A DNA stretch of 9,781 nucleotides from JBEKDJ01 sp050014415 (GTDB lineage: Bacteria; Desulfobacterota; BSN033; UBA1163). Shown one piece after another: positions 4,562 to 9,781 of this stretch (positions are counted from its first letter, which is position 1; the number at the start of each line of letters is the position of its first letter). The notes below the pieces were generated by a model. It had not been told where the DNA came from, did no database searches, and worked only from the letters and a program-made list of their open reading frames with translations. A program made the position numbers and the translations under genes. The stretch lies in the NCBI GenBank assembly GCA_050014415.1, contig JBEKDJ010000165.1, positions 1 through 9,781 of the forward strand, in the 5' to 3' direction.

Positions 4562-6877
4562 TCATTTCTCCCTAAGCGCAAAGTAAACTTTTTCAGCGGT
4601 GACGGGAAGTTCATAAAACCTAATGCCTATGGCATCGTGTATCGCGTTTACTATTGCTACTGGTGTAGATATGAGCGCTATTTCTCCTACGCCCTTAGCT
4701 CCAAAACCAGAGTATTTGTACTCATCCTCTACACAGATGAAATTTGCTAACTCCGGCTTGTCCTTCATCGTTGGTATCACATAATCGGTGTATGATGCAT
4801 TTACTATCTTTCCGTTTTCATTTAAGACAGCTTCGGTTAAGGCATATCCCAAGCCTAGCATCCCACATCCATTTATTTGACCTCTTACGACCTCAGGTTG
4901 TAAAATCTTTCCGGCGGCAACGCCCGGATGTAGTTTCAAGACATCTACTTGCCCCGACTCAATATCCACCTCTACCTCCGCAATTGTGCACCCAAAAGTA
5001 TATGTCGAATATGTATCACCTTGCCCTGTTTTAGGATCAGCATATCCTCGCCGCGCTAAAATGAAACCATATTCCGACGGCGAGATGCCTCTTTGGTACA
5101 TCTGCATTACTAGTTCTTTGAAGGACACCTTCTGGGAGGTATCATTAAGATTGCTGGCTACACCATCTTCTATGGTAATTTCCTGTTCACTACAGGCCAT
5201 AATTTCTGCTGCTAATGCGTTTAGTTTCTTTCGCAACTTCAGCGCAGCGTCTACAGCAGCCGTTCCCCCCATGATAGTACCTCTCTGACCATGCGTTTCA
5301 CCGCTGTCGGGCATTCGACTTGTATCATTTGTTTGGACCTTCACCCATTCATATGGTATCCCTAATGTCTCCGCGACCATCATAGCGTGAGATGTAATTG
5401 TTCCCTGTCCGATCTCGGCAATACCTGTGGAGTAGATCACACTTCCATCAGGATTGACGATAATCGATGCTCCAGCCCAATCCGCCTTAGTTCCGGTTGT
5501 CCCACAACCATGCCAACTGCAACCTATGCCTATGCCCCGCCTCCTTGTACCTTGCTGAATCTTTGCAGTTACACATTTCTTTACCGTCCAATCAGCCCCT
5601 TCCGCCACCTTTTTTATCAATTCCTTGATGCCGACTGAATGATCGAGCCTCTGATTTGTACCCGTCCGGGAGCCCGGCACCAATGCGTTCTTCAGCCTTA
5701 ACTCCACCGGGTCGATATCAAGCTCTTGTGCTAGTAAATCCATTTGCGACTCCGCAGCGAAGAGCATCTGAGGGTTACCAAAACCATTGAGAGCTGCAAC
5801 TGGCAAATTATTTGTATACACTGCCGTGCCAGTTATCTTGCAGTTAGGGATTTCATATGTACCAGTCGCGTGATAAGCAGCTCGCCTCATCAATCCAAGT
5901 ACATGCGCTGCATATCCCCCAGCATCACACATATACTCCACTTCAATTGCCTTGAGCTTTCCATCACTTGTTGCTCCTGATTTATATCTGATCTCAAACG
6001 GACATCTCTTGAACCGATATGCAAATGATTCATATCGCGTGTAAACAATCATTGTCGGCCGCCCGGTTATCTCTGCCGCCACAGCTGCAAGAGCGGAAAT
6101 GATTGGACCGTAAGTATCTTTACCACCGAAACCTCCACCAATATATGGAGTGATGACTCTCACCTTCGATTCCTGTTTCCCAAGTACACGTGCCACAACG
6201 TTTCGAGTCTTAAATGGGCACTGATTGGTGCTTATTACGGTCATCTCCCCATAGTCCCCGGGGGTCGCCACTGCGGCTTCAGGCTCGAGGTAGGCATGAT
6301 CTTGGCCTCCCGTCCTATAGGTCCGCTCCACGATAACATCACATTCCCTAAACGCCAGATCAACATCGCCTTTCCGTACCTTTATGCCTCCGGGTGACTT
6401 TCGCTCGTGAATCTTGAAATCAACTTCTAGCGCCTTTTTCGGTTCAAAAACTGAAGGTAATTCCTCATACTCAACTTCTAGGGCATCCGCTCCCGCCCAC
6501 GTTCTCTCCTCATTTCGGCCTACCACAAGAGCCACTATGTCCCCGATATGCCTGGCCTTATCACATATAATTAGCGGTTGATCGTCAATGAAATATCCAC
6601 ATTGATTTTCGCCGGGAATGTCCTCACCAGTTATAACACACTCAATTCCAGAGACTTGGAGCGCTGCCTCTTTGCTAATTTTCCTTATCAAGGCATGCGG
6701 ATATGGACTTCTCACCGCTCGAACAACCAAGGCATTCTCTATGAGGAAATCCGCAGTATACTTTGCTTTCCCGGTAATCTTTTCGAGCGCATCTACTCGC
6801 CTGACATTCTTTCCAATTATTCTATAGTCTTTTCCTCCCAATAGCTTCTTAACTTCTTCTAAATAATCGCGATGCAT
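4562..6877 (-). CDS. Molybdenum hydroxylase large (catalytic) subunit, xanthine dehydrogenase family
   Basis: Encodes 771 residues, normal for the stand-alone molybdopterin subunit. It begins with the a/b-hammerhead domain (KNVRRVDALEKITGKAKYTA, about 23-42) and continues into the cofactor domains. GGGFGGKD (247-254) and EIGQG (488-493) contact the molybdopterin cytosine dinucleotide. Glu732 in GAKGVGE matches the catalytic base of xanthine oxidase (bovine Glu1261). The loop usually reading RGFGxPQ is NGFGNPQ (364-370), so the Arg that orients xanthine (bovine Arg880) is Asn. The CO dehydrogenase active-site loop AYRCSFR is absent. The enzyme should hydroxylate an aldehyde or N-heterocycle, or a related carbon centre, but probably not xanthine. 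ATG at 6877 follows a G8 tract that forms its ribosome binding site. First gene of the L-M-S set. Confidence 0.94.
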   Translation of the reverse strand: MHRDYLEEVKKLLGGKDYRIIGKNVRRVDALEKITGKAKYTADFLIENALVVRAVRSPYPHALIRKISKEAALQVSGIECVITGEDIPGENQCGYFIDDQPLIICDKARHIGDIVALVVGRNEERTWAGADALEVEYEELPSVFEPKKALEVDFKIHERKSPGGIKVRKGDVDLAFRECDVIVERTYRTGGQDHAYLEPEAAVATPGDYGEMTVISTNQCPFKTRNVVARVLGKQESKVRVITPYIGGGFGGKDTYGPIISALAAVAAEITGRPTMIVYTRYESFAYRFKRCPFEIRYKSGATSDGKLKAIEVEYMCDAGGYAAHVLGLMRRAAYHATGTYEIPNCKITGTAVYTNNLPVAALNGFGNPQMLFAAESQMDLLAQELDIDPVELRLKNALVPGSRTGTNQRLDHSVGIKELIKKVAEGADWTVKKCVTAKIQQGTRRRGIGIGCSWHGCGTTGTKADWAGASIIVNPDGSVIYSTGIAEIGQGTITSHAMMVAETLGIPYEWVKVQTNDTSRMPDSGETHGQRGTIMGGTAAVDAALKLRKKLNALAAEIMACSEQEITIEDGVASNLNDTSQKVSFKELVMQMYQRGISPSEYGFILARRGYADPKTGQGDTYSTYTFGCTIAEVEVDIESGQVDVLKLHPGVAAGKILQPEVVRGQINGCGMLGLGYALTEAVLNENGKIVNASYTDYVIPTMKDKPELANFICVEDEYKYSGFGAKGVGEIALISTPVAIVNAIHDAIGIRFYELPVTAEKVYFALREK

Positions 6878-6879
6878 TT

Positions 6880-6888
6880 CCCCCCCCT
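6880..6888 (-). promoter_or_regulatory. G8 homopolymer serving as ribosome binding site of the large subunit
   Basis: Read on the minus strand the start region is A-G8-AA-ATG. The AGGGGGG part can pair with the 16S rRNA tail at a workable distance, but the site is one uninterrupted run of eight G. Such runs change length easily during replication, which would alter the spacing to the ATG and thus translation. Phase-variable control is only an inference. Confidence 0.45.
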
Positions 6889-6910
6889 ACTCAGGAGTGA
6901 CATCCTGAGT
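6889..6910 (-). promoter_or_regulatory. 8-bp perfect stem-loop in the ABC ATPase / hydroxylase intergenic gap
   Basis: ACTCAGGA (6889-6896) and TCCTGAGT (6903-6910) are exact reverse complements around a 6-nt loop. The structure lies in the 73-nt gap and ends directly at the G8 ribosome binding site of the large subunit. Neither strand carries a T-run after it, so it is not a normal intrinsic terminator. It could be an mRNA-processing or stabilising hairpin that sets different levels for the transporter and the enzyme, or a dimeric-regulator operator. Confidence 0.5.
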
Positions 6911-6950
6911 TAAAGAAATTGATTGCCAAGAGTTGAAATAGAGGAGTCTA

Positions 6951-8438
6951 CTAAATAGCCAATTTCAAAAGTTCCTTTTCTGTGGCATGTTCTACGAGGA
7001 ATTCTCCACTAATTTCTCCCTTCCTCATAACAAGGATGCGATCACTCAATCCTAAAATCTCTGGCAGCTCAGACGAAATCATCAAAACAGCCTTCCCCTC
7101 TGCTGCTAACTTTCTTAATATCTTATACATTTCCATTTTAGCTCCCACATCTATTCCCCATGTGGGTTCATCTGCAATTATTATCTCACTATTAACGAGC
7201 AGCCATTTCGCCAATACAACCTTTTGCTGATTTCCTCCACTCAGATATTTCGTCAATTGATCAAGACCGGAACATTGAATGTTAAGCTGCTCTATGCTCT
7301 TCCTAATTGATAATTCTTCTTTTGTTCCATTTATTAGAATATGTTTACTAAATAATTTGTCTAAGCTAGCCAGACTTATGTTTTCTCGAACAGATAATCC
7401 TAAGAGCAATCCTTCTTCCTTCCTATTTCTAGGAATATAGCTAACTCCCTTCCTTATCATTTTCGCCGGGGAAATCTTATCCAATTTCTCGCCATTCAGA
7501 TAAACCTCCCCTTTATCAATAGGATAAATTCCGAATAGAGCTCTTGCGAGCTCTGTTCGGCCTGATCCAAGCAAGCCGTATATGGAGAGAATCTCCGTCT
7601 TTCGGAGGCTAAAACTAATATTCTTGAGAGCCTTTCCGGATGTTAAATTGTGAACTATTAAAATGTCTCTACCTATATTTGTTTTTTCCACTGGAAACAT
7701 TTGGTTGATGGCACGTCCCGTCATCATCTCCACAAGTTCATTTTTATCTACCTGATTGATCCCCTTAGTCCCGACCAATTTTCCATCTTTTAAGACCGTG
7801 ACCCTATCGGCTATTTCGAAAATTTCATCTAGCCGATGGGAGATGTATATCACAGTCTTATTTTTTCCTCTCAGAGTATGAATGATACTAAAAAGGCGTT
7901 GTAGCTGCTCAGAAGTTAAAGCTGCCGAGGGTTCGTCCATAACTATCACTTCGGCATTCAATGACAGAGCTTTGGCAATTTCAACTAACTGTTGCTGTGC
8001 CAGATCTAAGCTATAAACAGGCAAAGTGGGATCAAGACTAAGCCCAACGTCTTCCAATATTTCAGAGGCCTTGACACTCAAAAGCTTCGAATCTACAAAC
8101 CTAAATCTATTCGTAAATTCTCTTCCTAGAAAAATGTTTTTGGCTATACTGAGCTTGGGGAGGAGACTTCTTTCTTGGTGGATAATTGAAATACCTATAT
8201 CTTTAGCATGCCGGGGGCTGCTCAATTCTATTTTTTGTCCGTTGTAAGCGATTATGCCTTCATCAGGCCGATACACTCCTGCAAGTATTTTCATCAGAGT
8301 TGACTTGCCTGCTCCGTTCTCACCCACAAGGGCTTTAACTTCTCCTCTTCTACATTCAAAGAAAACGTTATCAAGTGCTTTTACACCTGGGAAATATTTG
8401 CTAATTCTTTCCATATTTAAGAGAACACTATTTTCCAC
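6951..8438 (-). CDS. ABC importer ATPase with two cassettes, sugar/nucleoside (RbsA/MglA/YufO) type
   Basis: Encodes 495 residues, the normal size for the fused double-cassette ATPases of carbohydrate- or nucleoside-type (CUT2) importers. Cassette 1 has Walker A GENGAGKS (39-46), Q-loop at 88, a degenerate signature LDLAQQQ (144-150), Walker B VIVMDEP (164-170) and His201. Cassette 2 has a family-typical Walker A with Arg for Lys (GLLGSGRT, 288-295), a canonical signature LSGGNQQ (399-405) and Walker B IIIADEP (419-425). The start is GTG at 8438, with GGGA 8 nt upstream; the later ATG at 8414 has no ribosome binding site. The permease and binding-protein genes are not in the window. The gene looks more AT-rich than the hydroxylase genes behind it. 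It should act at the cytoplasmic membrane, energising uptake of the pathway's substrate (inference). Confidence 0.93.
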   Translation of the reverse strand: MENSVLLNMERISKYFPGVKALDNVFFECRRGEVKALVGENGAGKSTLMKILAGVYRPDEGIIAYNGQKIELSSPRHAKDIGISIIHQERSLLPKLSIAKNIFLGREFTNRFRFVDSKLLSVKASEILEDVGLSLDPTLPVYSLDLAQQQLVEIAKALSLNAEVIVMDEPSAALTSEQLQRLFSIIHTLRGKNKTVIYISHRLDEIFEIADRVTVLKDGKLVGTKGINQVDKNELVEMMTGRAINQMFPVEKTNIGRDILIVHNLTSGKALKNISFSLRKTEILSIYGLLGSGRTELARALFGIYPIDKGEVYLNGEKLDKISPAKMIRKGVSYIPRNRKEEGLLLGLSVRENISLASLDKLFSKHILINGTKEELSIRKSIEQLNIQCSGLDQLTKYLSGGNQQKVVLAKWLLVNSEIIIADEPTWGIDVGAKMEMYKILRKLAAEGKAVLMISSELPEILGLSDRILVMRKGEISGEFLVEHATEKELLKLAI

Positions 8439-8544
8439 TTATTATTCCCATCCCACTTTTTAGAAAAACAGAATATCTTCCCTCCCAAATAATAAAATCC
8501 TAAATTTACAATATTTTTTTAACGGCTTTATCCAGAAAGATCCT

Positions 8545-8557
8545 ATCACAAAGTGAT
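8545..8557. promoter_or_regulatory. Short palindrome ATCAC-AAA-GTGAT, possible operator
   Basis: A perfect 5+3+5 palindrome lies in the 139-nt gap between the sulfur-carrier gene and the ABC ATPase gene. Its size and TCAC/GTGA half-sites resemble operators bound by small dimeric regulators. The surrounding gap is AT-rich, including a run of seven A/T bases in TTAAAAAAA on the minus strand, and could hold a promoter, though no clear -35/-10 pair is visible. A weak hairpin is the alternative. Confidence 0.25.
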
Positions 8558-8577
8558 TTGAACTCATAACTAATACC

Positions 8578-8868
8578 TTACCCCCCTGCAAGCAATCTCA
8601 GAAATTTTACTTTATCCCCCACTTTAATTTCTTGATGATCAAAATCTTCGGAGCTGACGAATTTTCGGTTGACCATGATTTGTACAGTTTGATCTAGCCC
8701 TTGAATGCTCCGATCCCAAATCGACTCCTTAATACGTTCTCCGTATTGATTTTTCAGGTTTTCAACCAAATCCCCTATCGTGTTGCCAGAAAAGGTATAG
8801 CTAAGCCGACAGTCAGGAAAAAGATCATAAAGCATCGGGAATCCAATGAATTCAAGTTCGATATAAAT
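8578..8868 (-). CDS. MoaD/ThiS-family sulfur carrier protein (ubiquitin-like)
   Basis: The protein ends in LRLLAGG, the Gly-Gly tail that is adenylated and thiocarboxylated in MoaD/ThiS carriers, after a VGDKVKFL strand typical of the beta-grasp fold. The middle NTIGDLVENLKNQYG matches the family's first helix. From the first ATG (8835) the protein has 85 residues but lacks most of strand one. The frame continues upstream as IYIELEFIGFP, which would complete that strand, to an ATT at 8868 with an ideal AAAGGAG 9 nt before it. I therefore give the 96-residue form; with conventional start codons only, the ATG at 8835 applies. It should donate sulfur for molybdopterin or tungstopterin and sits directly behind the tungsten-type oxidoreductase gene, a common pairing. 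Confidence 0.82.
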   Translation of the reverse strand: MYIELEFIGFPMLYDLFPDCRLSYTFSGNTIGDLVENLKNQYGERIKESIWDRSIQGLDQTVQIMVNRKFVSSEDFDHQEIKVGDKVKFLRLLAGG

Positions 8869-8877
8869 ACGGTATCA

Positions 8878-8884
8878 CTCCTTT
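8878..8884 (-). promoter_or_regulatory. Strong Shine-Dalgarno site pointing to an ATT start
   Basis: AAAGGAG on the minus strand is the best ribosome binding site near the sulfur-carrier gene. The only in-frame codon at a suitable distance is ATT at 8868-8866 (9-nt spacer); the next ATG (8835) is 42 nt away. The in-frame stop TGA (8877-8875) immediately upstream excludes a longer form. Confidence 0.5.
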
Positions 8885-8967
8885 CCAAGGAATCTTTTTC
8901 TGTCTTTGAAAAATAATTGCTTCTCATACCGAGTTAAGGAATTTTAGATTTATATGATAGACCAAAA

Positions 8968-9781
8968 TCAAAGCCTCAGTTTTCTCAAGGTTTCTTGCGT
9001 TGGGATGCCTTCTTTGCTCCATCCTCTTCGCTCATAATAATCAGCAAGCATTATATTAAAGGGAGGAAGATGGTTGCCTGCACCTCCATCACTGACCCGA
9101 TGCGTGAGGATTCGGAGGGGTAATGTATCGTTTTTACGGCTCCTCCCCCATCGGACATCTAAAATACGTTTCAGATTGAAACTTCTTTCACCCACTTCGA
9201 CTAAATCCTCAGGACTCATCTCCCATCCTGTAGTGTACCTAAGCCATTCATTAACGTGCTCCAGACGAACTTCTCCGAAAAAGGTAAACTTGCAGAGGGC
9301 TAGGTTCTCCCATAAGTTCATCACATTCTGCGTTTTGACGACCATATCTGCCTTTCCTTCGGCCTGAAACCGGTCCAATGTCTTATCGATCCCAATTTCA
9401 GGAAACGTAGTAGCTCGCTCGAAAATATGCGAAAAACAATCTGTATGACAGGGTCCACGACTTGACGTGGAATAGCCTAGGGCAATGCTTGAATACGCCC
9501 TGGGGTCATGGGCAGGCAAGGCCATATTGTTTGTCTGAATGGCGTATTCGGGCGCCATCCCTCCAATCCTTTCTGCTGCACTTTGCAGCCCTTCTGCCAA
9601 AAGATCCCCAAATCCTTGTCGGTAAGCTATCATTTTAATCAGATCCTCAGAAGCCTTTGCATTTGCCCATTGAAGGTCAATAGAACCCAGCTCCTTAATA
9701 CCAATTAAACCTTTCTCGTATAATTCCATGGCGAAAGCGACCACGGCTCCGGTTTCTATACTATCCAAACCAAGCCTGTTG
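8968..9781 (-). CDS. Aldehyde:ferredoxin oxidoreductase family, C-terminal part (5' end outside window)
   Basis: The frame is open to the window edge and encodes the last 270 residues of an enzyme that normally has about 600-650. The visible part starts NRLGLDSIETGAVVAFAMEL, the family's segment after the first three cluster cysteines. PAHDPRAYSSIALGYSTSSR (plus GPCH) matches the conserved tungstopterin-contact region. NLALCKFTFFG supplies the fourth [4Fe-4S] cysteine (codon 9292-9294). The C-terminal third (EVGERSFNLKRILDVRWG, then RKNDTLPLRI) is also typical. The enzyme interconverts aldehydes and carboxylic acids with ferredoxin, using a bis-pterin tungsten or molybdenum centre in the cytoplasm. 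It lies 99 nt upstream of the MoaD-like gene, which likely serves its cofactor. Which subfamily and substrate cannot be told without the N-terminal half. Confidence 0.93.
   Translation of the reverse strand, partial: NRLGLDSIETGAVVAFAMELYEKGLIGIKELGSIDLQWANAKASEDLIKMIAYRQGFGDLLAEGLQSAAERIGGMAPEYAIQTNNMALPAHDPRAYSSIALGYSTSSRGPCHTDCFSHIFERATTFPEIGIDKTLDRFQAEGKADMVVKTQNVMNLWENLALCKFTFFGEVRLEHVNEWLRYTTGWEMSPEDLVEVGERSFNLKRILDVRWGRSRKNDTLPLRILTHRVSDGGAGNHLPPFNIMLADYYERRGWSKEGIPTQETLRKLRL

Noticed and set aside
1..9781. CRISPR arrays, tRNA and rRNA genes, complete insertion sequences, origins
   Set aside because: I looked on both strands for regular direct repeats, cloverleaf elements, transposase motifs and clustered DnaA-type boxes and saw none that hold up.

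Overview
The window looks like a piece of an anaerobic bacterial chromosome, most likely a Desulfobacterota-type sulfate reducer or syntroph. This is an inference from the gene families (a tungsten-type aldehyde:ferredoxin oxidoreductase, a MoaD-like carrier and a three-subunit xanthine dehydrogenase-family enzyme), from the good Shine-Dalgarno sites and from the mixed base composition. No rRNA or tRNA is present to fix the taxonomy.

Left part, about 1-2040: a patchwork. It holds the 3' tail of an unrecognised plus-strand gene (1-102) and a promoter-like TATAAT box. Next comes a small lysine/glutamate-rich plus-strand protein (354-668) whose N-terminal part appears to lie in another frame (277-353). 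A possible fragment of the head of a tyrosine recombinase (786-935) and a strongly folding stretch (945-1013) fill the 406-base gap before the next gene. A GC-rich minus-strand DinB-family gene (1075-1590) follows, with a 10-bp perfect stem-loop in its leader. The 448-base gap after it holds mostly unexplained sequence and then, at 1882-2037, what reads as the last ~50 codons of a catalase on the minus strand. That remnant touches the end of the next gene cluster.

Right part, about 2039-9781: one long minus-strand gene cluster that probably forms one operon or two closely linked ones. In transcription order it reads: aldehyde:ferredoxin oxidoreductase (5' part outside the window), MoaD/ThiS-like sulfur carrier, sugar/nucleoside-type ABC importer ATPase with two cassettes, molybdenum hydroxylase large, medium (FAD) and small (2Fe-2S) subunits, a doubtful small ORF, and a DUF6282-type metal-dependent hydrolase. 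The three hydroxylase subunits are tightly coupled (3-nt gap, then 7-nt overlap). The other gaps are 73-229 nt.

How the genes may work together (inference): the importer brings in a small polar, possibly heterocyclic or amide-containing compound. The molybdenum hydroxylase oxidises it at a carbon centre, the DUF6282 hydrolase opens or cleaves the product, and the ferredoxin-dependent enzyme interconverts an aldehyde and an acid. MoaD supplies sulfur for the pterin cofactor that both oxidoreductases need. The substrate cannot be read from the sequence. The hydroxylase carries Asn where xanthine dehydrogenases have a substrate-orienting Arg, which argues against plain xanthine.
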